From: Elusimicrobiota bacterium
GTDB taxonomy: Bacteria > Elusimicrobiota > Elusimicrobia > JACQJN01
NCBI GenBank assembly: GCA_016205045.1
Contig: JACQJM010000078.1
Span: 1 to 9,543, forward strand
Reading direction: 5' to 3'
DNA: 9,543 nucleotides
Shown here: positions 1 to 6,067 of the stretch, one piece after another
How the letters are laid out: each line of letters opens with the position of its first letter
How positions within the stretch are numbered: the stretch's first letter is position 1
Notes under the pieces: generated by a model
Told to the model about the DNA's origin: nothing
The model's database searches: none
The model's input: the letters and a program-made list of their open reading frames with translations, nothing else
Program-made: the position numbers and the translations under genes

Positions 1-1
1 G

Positions 2-1297
2 GAACGCCGCAGTAACCTAGAGAAAACTTTGTTCATCGTTTCTGCAAAATCTGGAACAACCCTCGAGACCCTTTCTTTTTTCGAGTATTTTTATGAAAAA
101 CTAAAGAAGATAAAGGGGAATAAAGCGGGAGAACATTTTGTCGCTATCACAGATCCGGGAACGCCTTTGGAGACGCTTGCTCGAGAACGGAGTTTCAGGA
201 AGACGTTCCTTAATCCAGAAGATATTGGTGGGCGTTATTCAGCTCTTTCCTATTTTGGTTTAGTGCCTGCCGCCTTGATGGGTATCCAGGTGGAACGATT
301 ACTGGACCAGGCTGACCGAATGGCTGAGGCTTGTCGGCATCCTTCCCCTGAGCAGAATCCAGGGTTATGGTTGGGGGCTCATCTTACAGCTTGGGCTCAA
401 GCCGGCAGGGATAAGGTGACCTTCATTTTGTCTCCTACCTTGACGGCTTTTGGGTATTGGGTAGAACAGTTATTGGCGGAATCCACGGGGAAGGAAGATC
501 GAGGTCTCGTTCCCATAGAAAGTGAAAGATTAGGAACTCCAGACGAATACGGAGAGGATCGTTTGTTCGTTTATATCCGCTTTCATCCGACTCCAGATCA
601 AAGACAAGAGAAATCCATTAGGCTTTTGGAAGAGCAAGGACATCCGGTGATTCGATTAAATCTCGAATCCTTATCCGATCTCTCGGCTGAATTTTTCCGG
701 TGGGAAGTGGCGACCGTCGTGGCAGGCGCTTTGCTCCAGATGGATGCCTTTGATGAGCCCAATGTTCAAGAGAGCAAAGATCTCACCAAAACTCTTTTAG
801 ATAGATTTATCCAGTCTGGCAAGTTGCCGGAACCTCCCTCTATTCCGGAAGAAAACATGGAAGAAAGTCTGCTAAATCATTTAAGGCATTTGAAACAAGG
901 AAGTTATCTATCCCTCTTAGCCTATCTGCCCCGGATTTCCTCTGTGCATCGATCCCTGCAAGAGATTCGGTTCCAACTTCAAAGAATGAAGTGTGCGACC
1001 ACCCTGGGATATGGTCCGCGCTATCTTCATTCCACGGGACAACTGCACAAGGGTGGAAAAAATGAAGGAATTTTTATACTGTTAGTAGGCCGGGATCAGG
1101 AGGATATCCCCATACCGGGACAACCCTATAGTTTCGGAACCTTAAAGAAAGCCCAGGCATGGGGAGATTTTCAGGCTCTTAAAAACAAGGGACGAAAAGT
1201 GATTTCGTTGGATTTAGATTACAAAGCAGAAGCAATCCTCAACCGCATGGTGAGGTTTCTTCAGCAAGCGTCATTCGAGGAGGCAAAAGAATGTTAA
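2..1297 (+). CDS. pgi: Glucose-6-phosphate isomerase domain, probably the C-terminal half of a bifunctional transaldolase/GPI (5' end outside window)
   Basis: Interconverts glucose-6-phosphate and fructose-6-phosphate in the cytoplasm. The frame is open to the left edge (first full codon at 2), so the TTG at 29 is not the start and the gene continues upstream; 431 residues are visible. Numbering from base 2, I see the phosphosugar-binding motif SAKSGTTLET (residues 14-23) and the GGRYSALSYFGLVPAAL block (from about 76), both diagnostic of the isomerase SIS fold. Late in the protein come FDEPNVQESK and LHSTGQLHKGG. That last block and the surrounding C-terminal region (about 330-420) are what I know from transaldolase-isomerase fusions rather than from E. 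coli-type Pgi. The transaldolase half would lie upstream and cannot be seen, so the fusion is inferred; a stand-alone isomerase of this subfamily is the alternative. The stop TAA lies inside the ATGTTAA overlap with the next gene, so the two are probably co-transcribed. Confidence 0.88.
   Translation, partial: ERRSNLEKTLFIVSAKSGTTLETLSFFEYFYEKLKKIKGNKAGEHFVAITDPGTPLETLARERSFRKTFLNPEDIGGRYSALSYFGLVPAALMGIQVERLLDQADRMAEACRHPSPEQNPGLWLGAHLTAWAQAGRDKVTFILSPTLTAFGYWVEQLLAESTGKEDRGLVPIESERLGTPDEYGEDRLFVYIRFHPTPDQRQEKSIRLLEEQGHPVIRLNLESLSDLSAEFFRWEVATVVAGALLQMDAFDEPNVQESKDLTKTLLDRFIQSGKLPEPPSIPEENMEESLLNHLRHLKQGSYLSLLAYLPRISSVHRSLQEIRFQLQRMKCATTLGYGPRYLHSTGQLHKGGKNEGIFILLVGRDQEDIPIPGQPYSFGTLKKAQAWGDFQALKNKGRKVISLDLDYKAEAILNRMVRFLQQASFEEAKEC
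1277..1283 (+). promoter_or_regulatory. Strong ribosome binding site for the desaturase
   Basis: GAGGAGG sits 7 bases before the ATG at 1291, inside the last codons of the isomerase gene. It fixes the desaturase start, and it shows that this organism does use canonical Shine-Dalgarno sequences. That makes their absence at several later genes notable. Confidence 0.8.
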
Positions 1298-2421
1298 CCA
1301 CAAATAAGACTCAGGGGAAACAGTTAAGTTGGGTCAATATTTCTTTTTTGATGTTGACCCCCATTATTGCCTTGTTGGGAACGGGGCTTTATATCCATCA
1401 AAATGGAATTCAAATATTTGATTTTTTGAATTTCCTGCTTTTTTTTATTTTGACGGGGGTTGCCATTACGGGAGGTTATCATCGGTATTTTGCCCATCGT
1501 GCTTATGGTTGTAAGCCTATCCTGGAACTATTTTATTTAGTATTCGGAGCGGGGGCTTTTCAGAATTCGGCTCTTCGTTGGGCCTCTGATCACAGGGATC
1601 ATCATCGGTATGTGGATACCGAACAAGACCCTTACAGCATTATGATGGGTGCTTTTTATGCCCATATGGGTTGGATATTTTATAAAGAACCCTCCAATAG
1701 GAATTTTGATAATGTTCCGGACCTTCTCAAAGATCGTTTGGTGCTTTGGCAGGACCGACACTATCTTTTGCTTTCCATGCTGATAGGTTTTGTGTTGCCC
1801 CTGGCAGTAGGTTTTGCTGTGGGGCGTCCATGGGGTGGACTTTTGTGGGGAGGTTTTTTAAGGATTGTGATCACGCACCACATGACCTTTTCTATTAATT
1901 CTCTGGCTCATATGGTGGGTTCCCAATCCTATTCCTTAGAAGACTCTTCCCGGGATAGTTGGTGGTTGGCGTTTTTGTCCAACGGAGAGGGGTATCACAA
2001 TTTTCACCATCGGTTTCAGGGAGATTATCGCAACGGGGTACGGTGGTATCACTGGGACCCTACCAAGTGGTTTGTGAAGATATTGAGCTGGATGAGGATC
2101 ACCTCTCACCTCAACCGAACACCGGACGACACGATCTTCAGAGCGCGTCTGGATACGGATATGAGCCGCGTCCAGAAGAAGCTCGATGGGGCTTCGGAAG
2201 GGATGCGACGTCATGTGTTGGCCCAACTTCAATCAGGTAGAGAGGCATTGGAGAGGGCTAGGCGGCGTTGGGCTGAGGTTCGTGCGGGATACCTTCAGGT
2301 AAGAGCAAACGCCATAGCTCATTCAAGCCAAGTCTTGCAGGATTGGAAAGAAAATATTAGAAACTGCGAAAAAGAGCTTCGCCAGGCGAGTCACCGTTGG
2401 CGTAATCTGTGTCGTGTTTAG
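1291..2421 (+). CDS. Membrane fatty acid (acyl-CoA delta-9 type) desaturase with a C-terminal helical extension
   Basis: A di-iron integral-membrane desaturase that introduces a double bond into saturated acyl chains using O2 and an electron donor. The three histidine boxes that bind the metals are intact: HRYFAH (64-69), HRDHH (101-105) and HNFHH (236-240). A fourth conserved NSLAH lies at 203-207, and the family signature DYRNG...WYHWDPTKW follows the last box. Hydrophobic stretches at about 15-35, 45-62, 77-92 and 155-195 fit the usual membrane anchors. The catalytic core ends near residue 275. The remaining ~95 residues are charged, Arg/Glu/Gln-rich and look helical or coiled-coil. The start is set by GAGGAGG upstream and by a 7-base overlap with the isomerase stop. 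Neighbouring genes give no pathway hint. Regiospecificity and acyl-CoA versus acyl-lipid substrate cannot be read from sequence. The enzyme implies at least intermittent access to oxygen. Confidence 0.93.
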   Translation: MLTTNKTQGKQLSWVNISFLMLTPIIALLGTGLYIHQNGIQIFDFLNFLLFFILTGVAITGGYHRYFAHRAYGCKPILELFYLVFGAGAFQNSALRWASDHRDHHRYVDTEQDPYSIMMGAFYAHMGWIFYKEPSNRNFDNVPDLLKDRLVLWQDRHYLLLSMLIGFVLPLAVGFAVGRPWGGLLWGGFLRIVITHHMTFSINSLAHMVGSQSYSLEDSSRDSWWLAFLSNGEGYHNFHHRFQGDYRNGVRWYHWDPTKWFVKILSWMRITSHLNRTPDDTIFRARLDTDMSRVQKKLDGASEGMRRHVLAQLQSGREALERARRRWAEVRAGYLQVRANAIAHSSQVLQDWKENIRNCEKELRQASHRWRNLCRV

Positions 2422-2453
2422 TAGCATTACAGGGATGGGCGCGTATTAAAGAA

Positions 2454-2915
2454 ATGGAAGTTTATTTAAGCCGAGAAGGTTACGAAAAGCTCGAGAACGA
2501 GCTGCAAAAACTTAAAAAAATGAAAGTGGAACTCTCCAAGGAAATCGGAGAGGCCATGGAACAGGGCGATTTACGTGAAAATGCGGGGTACACTGCGGCC
2601 AAGGAAAGACAAGCGGAAGTTTTAAGGCGGATTGTTGAGATTGAACAAAAACTTAAAGGGGCCAAGTTGATTGACGAACTGAATCTTCCTAAGGATAAAG
2701 TTCGTATAGGAACCAAGGTAACTTTGAAGGAAAAAGAGTCTGGCGAGGAATTTGTTTATACCTTGGTGGGAGAAGATGAATCTGATCCCTTGGAGGGTAA
2801 GATTTCAGTTCATTCTCCATTAGCGCAAGGCATTTTGGGGCTCAAGATGGGTAAAGAAGCAAACGTTTCTTTGCCCACCGGCATCAAGGTTTTCAAGATC
2901 TTGAAAGTTGAATAA
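2454..2915 (+). CDS. greA: Transcription elongation factor GreA
   Basis: Enters the secondary channel of stalled RNA polymerase and stimulates cleavage of backtracked RNA. The 153-residue product has the two expected parts. The N-terminal coiled coil (about 1-76) carries GDLRENAGYTAAKERQ at 38-53, with the acidic tip residues Asp39 and Glu42. The C-terminal FKBP-like domain (about 79-153) carries SPLAQGILGLKMGKEANV (121-138). The family usually reads ENAEY in the tip block; here it is ENAGY. I chose ATG 2454 because MEVYLSREGYEKL matches the normal GreA N-terminus. A GTG at 2409 would add 15 unrelated residues and overlap the desaturase. No strong Shine-Dalgarno precedes 2454; AGGGATGGG lies about 15 bases upstream and is too far to be ideal. 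The gap to the desaturase stop is 32 bases. Confidence 0.96.
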   Translation: MEVYLSREGYEKLENELQKLKKMKVELSKEIGEAMEQGDLRENAGYTAAKERQAEVLRRIVEIEQKLKGAKLIDELNLPKDKVRIGTKVTLKEKESGEEFVYTLVGEDESDPLEGKISVHSPLAQGILGLKMGKEANVSLPTGIKVFKILKVE

Positions 2916-2974
2916 GTGGGTATCTGAATAAAGGTAGACAGGTTGCCAACTTATTTTGTACTTTTGATCCGTTC

Positions 2975-3045
2975 CCTGCCTGTGGTTTGACCTTGCTCAC
3001 CATCTTGCTTGTATACTGAGCATAGTCGAAGGACCGGCAGGCAGG
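2975..3045 (+). repeat. Imperfect palindromic intergenic element between greA and the histone gene
   Basis: The outer arms are exact inverted repeats: CCTGCCTG (2975-2982) and CAGGCAGG (3038-3045). Inside them, TGACCTTGCTCA (2988-2999) roughly mirrors TGAGCATAGTCGAAGG (3017-3032). On the opposite strand the latter reads CCTTCGACTATGCTCA, which resembles a short sequence I recall as dispersed in many bacterial genomes. There is no T-tract after the right arm, so a classical terminator is not supported. The rest of the 2916-3136 spacer shows only the possible promoter and ribosome binding site listed separately. Confidence 0.6.
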
Positions 3046-3060
3046 CATTACGCTCGAGAT

Positions 3061-3099
3061 CAATCCCAAAGTTTGGCAAATCATATAAACCCATTTTGA
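3061..3099 (+). promoter_or_regulatory. Possible promoter for the histone gene (weak)
   Basis: TATAAA at 3084-3089 could act as a -10 box, but the hexamer 17 bases upstream is poor. TTGGCA at 3073-3078 is a good -35 match, but the sequence 15-17 bases downstream of it (TTTTGAAA) is a poor -10. An AT-rich stretch between the palindrome and the histone gene is a reasonable place for a promoter; the exact element is a guess. Confidence 0.2.
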
Positions 3100-3125
3100 A
3101 AGGGGTAAATCATTCAAAAGAAATA

Positions 3126-3131
3126 GGGAGG
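3126..3131 (+). promoter_or_regulatory. Ribosome binding site that fixes the GTG start of the histone gene
   Basis: GGGAGG is followed by a 5-base spacer and GTG 3137. Upstream, the frame is closed by TAA at 3086-3088 and contains no ATG, GTG or TTG in between, so this is the only available start. Confidence 0.75.
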
Positions 3132-3136
3132 ATGCT

Positions 3137-3316
3137 GTGGCAGAGAACTTAGTGGTGGTCAGTAAAGTAAAAAAGATGGTTAAGGAGGCAGGATACCGCA
3201 CAGGGGGAGATTATATTGATGGACTCTCCAAGAAAATCGAGGAGCTGGTTAGAGCCTCTATTGAAAAAGTGCGTTCAGATGGTGGGAAAAAAACCTTAGG
3301 CCAGGAAGATCTGTAA
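3137..3316 (+). CDS. Minimal bacterial histone (single histone fold, 59 residues)
   Basis: A small DNA-binding protein of the CBF/NF-Y/archaeal-histone fold. It resembles the short bacterial histones typified, from memory, by Bd0055 of Bdellovibrio. Expected elements in order: helix 1 at about 7-18 (VVSKVKKMVKEAG), loop 1 with Arg21-Thr22, a long central helix at about 26-47 (containing LSKKIEELVRASIEKVR), and loop 2 with KKTLGQEDL (51-59). Loop 2 matches the archaeal RKTxxxED pattern. The protein stops directly after EDL, so helix 3 is essentially missing, as in the short bacterial forms. The arginine that normally pairs with the loop-2 aspartate is Lys51 here (partner Asp58). The product is Lys-rich, fitting DNA contact. 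It likely dimerises and bends or coats the chromosome. It has its own upstream spacer and a good ribosome binding site, so it may be transcribed separately from greA. A sequence-specific histone-fold transcription factor is the alternative. Confidence 0.82.
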   Translation: MAENLVVVSKVKKMVKEAGYRTGGDYIDGLSKKIEELVRASIEKVRSDGGKKTLGQEDL

Positions 3317-3317
3317 A

Positions 3318-3404
3318 GATTAGGGTTAGCTTGCCTGTGGACTTATCCGCAGGAGTGGCCAATCGTGCTCTAAGCACCAAGGTGGCGTTGCTTTAGCCCT
3401 AATC
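3318..3404 (+). repeat. Long inverted repeat with two internal hairpins, between the histone and methyltransferase genes
   Basis: GATTAGGGTTAGC (3318-3330) pairs with GCTTTAGCCCTAATC (3390-3404): 8 perfect pairs, then 5 more with one G-T wobble and a 2-base bulge. The loop contains a second hairpin, CCTGTGGA/TCCGCAGG with a CTTA tetraloop (3334-3353, one wobble). A third, GTGCT/AGCAC with a 3-base loop, lies at 3365-3377. It starts 2 bases after the histone stop and ends 7 bases before the methyltransferase ATG. No T-tract follows. It could be a repetitive palindrome, or a structured leader that affects one of its neighbours. Confidence 0.65.
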
Positions 3405-3411
3405 CCTATCT

Positions 3412-4431
3412 ATGATCACGTTTCGTGATTTCATGGAGTTGGCGCTCTATGATCCTAAAAAGGGATTTTATAGCCGGCGAAGGCTTTTAGAAGACTTCTA
3501 TACTGCCCCTGAGCTTCATGTTTCTTTTGCTGCCATTTTAGCTAAAGAATTCATACGCCAACTCTCGTCCTTAAAACAAAAAAAAATCGCTCCTCCCTAT
3601 TTTCTGGTAGAGATGGGGTCAGGTAGTGGACGTTTAGCCCGGGACATCCTAACCGCTCTCAAGTCCAATCACCCTGAGACCCTTGCTCAAATTCAGTATG
3701 TGTTGGTTGAGAGGACCGAAAACCTTCTCTTGGAAAGTTTGGTCAGCCTTTCTTCATTCGGCATCAAGATATTAGGGTACACCGATTTAAAAGACCTGCC
3801 TCCTTGCCACGGTATATTTTTTTCTAATGAATTGTTAGATTCTTTCCCTGTTCATCTTCTTCAAAAGAAAAATGGACGTGTGATGGAAGTGTACGTTCGC
3901 AGCAAGGACAATGTTGAGCACAAAGAGTTCTCCTCAGAAATCCAGTTTGGTGAATTGTCCTCTGAGGAGTTGAAGCCTTTTGCGGACCGACTTGTTTCTT
4001 CTTTGGAGGAAGGCGAACGTTCTGCTGTCAATTTGGAAGCACTACGTTGGATACGTTTGGTGGGGGAAAAGATAAAAGCAGGAAGTGTTATTACCGTGGA
4101 TTATGGGAGAAGATTATCTGTGGGAATTCCTCTTCCTATTAAAACTTTTCACCAACATCAACTGGGTGATGATCCTTTTAAAGATCCTGGACAGAAAGAT
4201 ATCACCACTCAGGTAGATTTTGAACCTCTTATTTTAGAAGGGGAACGCAGAGGATTAAAATTAGAGGCGTATGAAAATTTAGGCAAATTTCTTTTGGATC
4301 GGGGGATTTTAGAACTTTTGCCCGCAGGTTCCAGTCTTTCAGAATTCAAAGAGAGAAATCAAGTAAAAACTCTTTTCCATCCTGAGGGGATGGGGGAAAT
4401 ATATAAGGTTCTTATCCAGGTTAAATCGTGA
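3412..4431 (+). CDS. SAM-dependent methyltransferase of the MidA/NDUFAF7 family
   Basis: A class I methyltransferase (339 residues, Pfam Methyltransf_28 type). The human member, NDUFAF7, dimethylates an arginine of NDUFS2, the NuoD homologue, in an early step of complex I assembly. Signatures seen: N-terminal ITFRDFMELALYDPKKGFYS (2-21) with TAPEL (31-35); SAM-binding motif I VEMGSGSGRLARDIL (66-80); the family hallmark SNELLDSFPVH (138-148); and later VDYGRR, DDPFKDPGQKDITTQVDF. The length is normal. The start is constrained, because an in-frame TAA lies three codons upstream, yet no Shine-Dalgarno is visible before it. The next genes are nuoA, nuoB, nuoC and nuoD, and the target arginine is conserved in that NuoD (Arg50). 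Arginine methylation of NuoD is therefore the leading inferred role; it is not shown directly. Confidence 0.92.
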   Translation: MITFRDFMELALYDPKKGFYSRRRLLEDFYTAPELHVSFAAILAKEFIRQLSSLKQKKIAPPYFLVEMGSGSGRLARDILTALKSNHPETLAQIQYVLVERTENLLLESLVSLSSFGIKILGYTDLKDLPPCHGIFFSNELLDSFPVHLLQKKNGRVMEVYVRSKDNVEHKEFSSEIQFGELSSEELKPFADRLVSSLEEGERSAVNLEALRWIRLVGEKIKAGSVITVDYGRRLSVGIPLPIKTFHQHQLGDDPFKDPGQKDITTQVDFEPLILEGERRGLKLEAYENLGKFLLDRGILELLPAGSSLSEFKERNQVKTLFHPEGMGEIYKVLIQVKS

Positions 4432-4510
4432 GCACGTTAGCAAGTGAGCCAGTGAGCGTACGGAGTCATGATTCGCATGCTCACGTGTTTACGTGTTTAC
4501 TTGCTCACGC
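4427..4510 (+). repeat. Two facing arrays of TGAGCxxG-like octamers forming a long imperfect hairpin
   Basis: The left array reads TGAGCACG, TTAGCAAG, TGAGCCAG, TGAGCGTA. The right array, on the opposite strand, reads TGAGCAAG, TAAACACG, TAAACACG, TGAGCATG. By hand alignment the two 31-base arms match at 23 positions. Between them GAGTCATGATTC is itself nearly palindromic. The first unit supplies the TGA stop of the methyltransferase, and the array ends 6 bases before the nuoA ATG. It fills the whole leader of nuoA, including the place where a ribosome binding site would be. Confidence 0.7.
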
Positions 4511-4516
4511 TGTAAC

Positions 4517-4873
4517 ATGCTAGCCGCTTACGCTACACTTCTTGTTTTTGTCCTGGTGGCCTTGTTGTTTGCTGTGGTTTCTTTGGGGGCTTCCTTTTTA
4601 TTGAGGCCTCGCGTGCCTGATTCGATTAAAAAATCTGTCTACGAGTGCGGGATGGAGGCTGTGGGAACGACCGAAATAAAAACCAATATACGCTTTTATC
4701 TTTTCGCTCTTCTGTTTGTTCTTTTTGATGTGGAGGTGCTTTTTGTTTATCCCTGGGCTGTGAGCGCCAAAGTTTTGGGAGGAATAGCGCTTTTGGATAT
4801 GTTGATCTTTATGGGTATTCTTTTTTTAGGCTTGATTTTCGCATGGAAGAAAGGGGCGCTGGCATGGGAATAA
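4517..4873 (+). CDS. nuoA: NADH-quinone oxidoreductase subunit A
   Basis: A small membrane-arm subunit of complex I, next to the quinone channel. The product is 118 residues with three membrane segments at about 5-27, 60-80 and 90-110. Between the first two is the conserved loop with YECGMEA (42-48, Cys44). The diagnostic block R59-FYLFALLFVLFDVEVLF-VYPWA then carries the acidic residues Asp71 and Glu73 in the second helix. I start at ATG 4517. The GTG at 4493 would add eight residues encoded entirely by the upstream octamer repeat (MFTCSRCN) and give a poor N-terminus. No Shine-Dalgarno precedes the ATG. The 3' end overlaps nuoB by 10 bases, indicating translational coupling. Confidence 0.95.
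   Translation: MLAAYATLLVFVLVALLFAVVSLGASFLLRPRVPDSIKKSVYECGMEAVGTTEIKTNIRFYLFALLFVLFDVEVLFVYPWAVSAKVLGGIALLDMLIFMGILFLGLIFAWKKGALAWE
4849..4856 (+). promoter_or_regulatory. Ribosome binding site deciding the nuoB start
   Basis: GAAAGGGG lies 7 bases before ATG 4864, within the nuoA coding end. The alternative in-frame ATG at 4843 has only a weak AGGC at distance, so 4864 is preferred. Confidence 0.55.
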
Positions 4874-5424
4874 TATTGGAGAAACTCCCCGGGTTAACTC
4901 AATCCCTTCCTGGGGGAGAATTCATGCTGACCACCGCGGATGCTTTAATCAATTGGTCGCGCAAATCTTCTTTGTGGCCTTTGACTTTTGGTTTGGCATG
5001 TTGCGCCATTGAGATGATGGGAGCCTACGCTTCAAGGTTTGATTTCGATCGCATGGGAGTTATTCCTCGCCCCAGCCCTCGTCAGGCCGATGTGATGATT
5101 GTGGCTGGAACGGTGGTTAAAAAAATGGCAGATCCTATCATTCGCATCTATCACCAAATGCCGGAGCCCCGATTTGTCATTTCGATGGGTAGTTGTGCCA
5201 ATTGCGGGGGTCCGTATTACGATTCGTATTCTGTGGTGAAGGGAGTGGATAAAATCATTCCGGTTGATGTGTATGTGGCAGGATGCCCACCTCGTCCTGA
5301 AGCCCTTCAGTTTGCGGTCACCAAACTTCAGGAAAAAATCATGAAGATGAAATCCATGAAGTTGGCTGCGGCGACTCCGCAACAAGAAAAGGGATCTCGG
5401 AACATAGAACATAGTAGAACTTAG
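4864..5424 (+). CDS. nuoB: NADH-quinone oxidoreductase subunit B (N2 iron-sulfur cluster)
   Basis: A peripheral-arm subunit holding cluster N2, the [4Fe-4S] centre that hands electrons to quinone. All four ligands are present: the tandem Cys46-Cys47 in GLACCAIEMM, Cys111 in MGSCANCGG and Cys141 in VAGCPPRPEAL. Their spacing is nearly identical to Thermus Nqo6. The quinone-site region RFDFDRMGVIPRPSPRQADVM (58-78) is also intact. The product is 186 residues from ATG 4864. The last eight residues (RNIEHSRT) are encoded by the heptamer repeat that continues into the intergenic gap, so the natural C-terminus has probably been extended or replaced by repeat sequence. This tail lies beyond the conserved core and should be tolerated. 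Confidence 0.97.
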   Translation: MGIILEKLPGLTQSLPGGEFMLTTADALINWSRKSSLWPLTFGLACCAIEMMGAYASRFDFDRMGVIPRPSPRQADVMIVAGTVVKKMADPIIRIYHQMPEPRFVISMGSCANCGGPYYDSYSVVKGVDKIIPVDVYVAGCPPRPEALQFAVTKLQEKIMKMKSMKLAAATPQQEKGSRNIEHSRT

Positions 5425-5435
5425 AACTTAGAACT
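5400..5435 (+). repeat. GAAC(A/T)TA heptamer array across the nuoB 3' end and the nuoB-nuoC gap
   Basis: Two GAACATA units (5400-5413) are followed by a 3-base interruption, then two GAACTTA units (5417-5430) and a partial GAACT. The array covers the last eight codons of nuoB and its stop, and ends 8 bases before the nuoC ATG. No ribosome binding site is present between them. Confidence 0.75.
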
Positions 5436-5443
5436 GTCTTTAT

Positions 5444-6028
5444 ATGACCCCCGAAGAAGTTTTAAAACAGGTTCAGCGCGAGTTTCCCCAAATCCAAAGG
5501 ATTGGAGGGGAAACTCCCCACCCGGAAGAGGTCAGGGGTTATTTGACCTTGCGTGTTTCCTCTCAGGATATGTTTGGATTATGTAAATTGCTGAAGGAGA
5601 AGCTGGGATTTATCTATCTGGACATGATCACCGCGGTGGATTGGAAAGGTCCTGTGGATCCGCGAGGGTATATCACAGATCCCAATCCCAATCCCTTCCT
5701 CCCCGAAGGGGCTACCCCTCAGATGGCTCCTTCTAATCCCACCCCGGGGGTTAATTATCGAGAGACGATCCAGATGGTTTATCTCATGACTTCTTTGGAG
5801 AAAAGGGCCAAGATTTTTTTGAAAGTGGATCTCTCGCGGACTAGCCCCAAGGTGTCCAGTTTAATTTCTCTTTTTCATGCAGCGGACTGGCAGGAAAGAG
5901 AGGTCTATGACCTTTTGGGGATTCAGTTTGAAGGACATCCTTGGTTAAAGAAGATTTTGACCCCCGATTTTATCGCTGGCAATCCTTTGAGAAAGGACTA
6001 TGTTCATCAAAAAGATCGTTTCGATTGA
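5444..6028 (+). CDS. nuoC: NADH-quinone oxidoreductase subunit C (30 kDa subunit)
   Basis: A peripheral-arm scaffold subunit that packs against NuoD and NuoB. The family signature is clear: HAADWQEREVYDLLGIQFEGHPWLKKIL (145-171) followed by NPLRKDYV (180-187). The N-terminal part carries the expected FIYLDMITAVDW strand (56-67). The 194-residue length includes a Pro/Asn-rich segment of about 35 residues (68-104, for example TDPNPNPFLPEG), inserted where compact homologues pass almost directly to the YRETIQMVYLM strand. It is separate from nuoD, unlike the fused NuoCD of E. coli, and a secretion ATPase gene lies between them. No Shine-Dalgarno is seen before ATG 5444; the leader is heptamer repeat plus GTCTTTAT. 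Confidence 0.94.
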   Translation: MTPEEVLKQVQREFPQIQRIGGETPHPEEVRGYLTLRVSSQDMFGLCKLLKEKLGFIYLDMITAVDWKGPVDPRGYITDPNPNPFLPEGATPQMAPSNPTPGVNYRETIQMVYLMTSLEKRAKIFLKVDLSRTSPKVSSLISLFHAADWQEREVYDLLGIQFEGHPWLKKILTPDFIAGNPLRKDYVHQKDRFD

Positions 6029-6067
6029 CCTGCTGATCCCTCACTTACCTCTCGTAGGCAACGCAAC

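Noticed and set aside
1959..2240. 93-residue + strand frame and an antisense frame at 1936-2232
   Set aside because: Both lie inside the desaturase, whose HNFHH box and DPTKW signature are read in the true frame.
2409..2453. GTG start giving a longer GreA
   Set aside because: It adds 15 residues not typical of GreA and overlaps the desaturase; MEVYLSREGY is the usual beginning.
2916..2974. Rho-independent terminator after greA
   Set aside because: Only a 3-pair GTTgccAAC hairpin with a mixed tail is present; no convincing stem and T-tract.
2893..3201. 102-residue frame on the minus strand
   Set aside because: It runs through the palindromic element and antisense to the histone gene. Its RSFDYAQ peptide is what a translated CCTTCGACTATGCTCAG repeat gives, an artefact seen in many annotations.
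3318..3404. tRNA gene, because of the branched hairpin layout
   Set aside because: There is no T-loop consensus, no recognisable anticodon arm and no acceptor-like end; the arms do not fit tRNA dimensions.
4427..5435. CRISPR array
   Set aside because: Units are 7-8 bases, degenerate and without spacers; these are simple short repeats.
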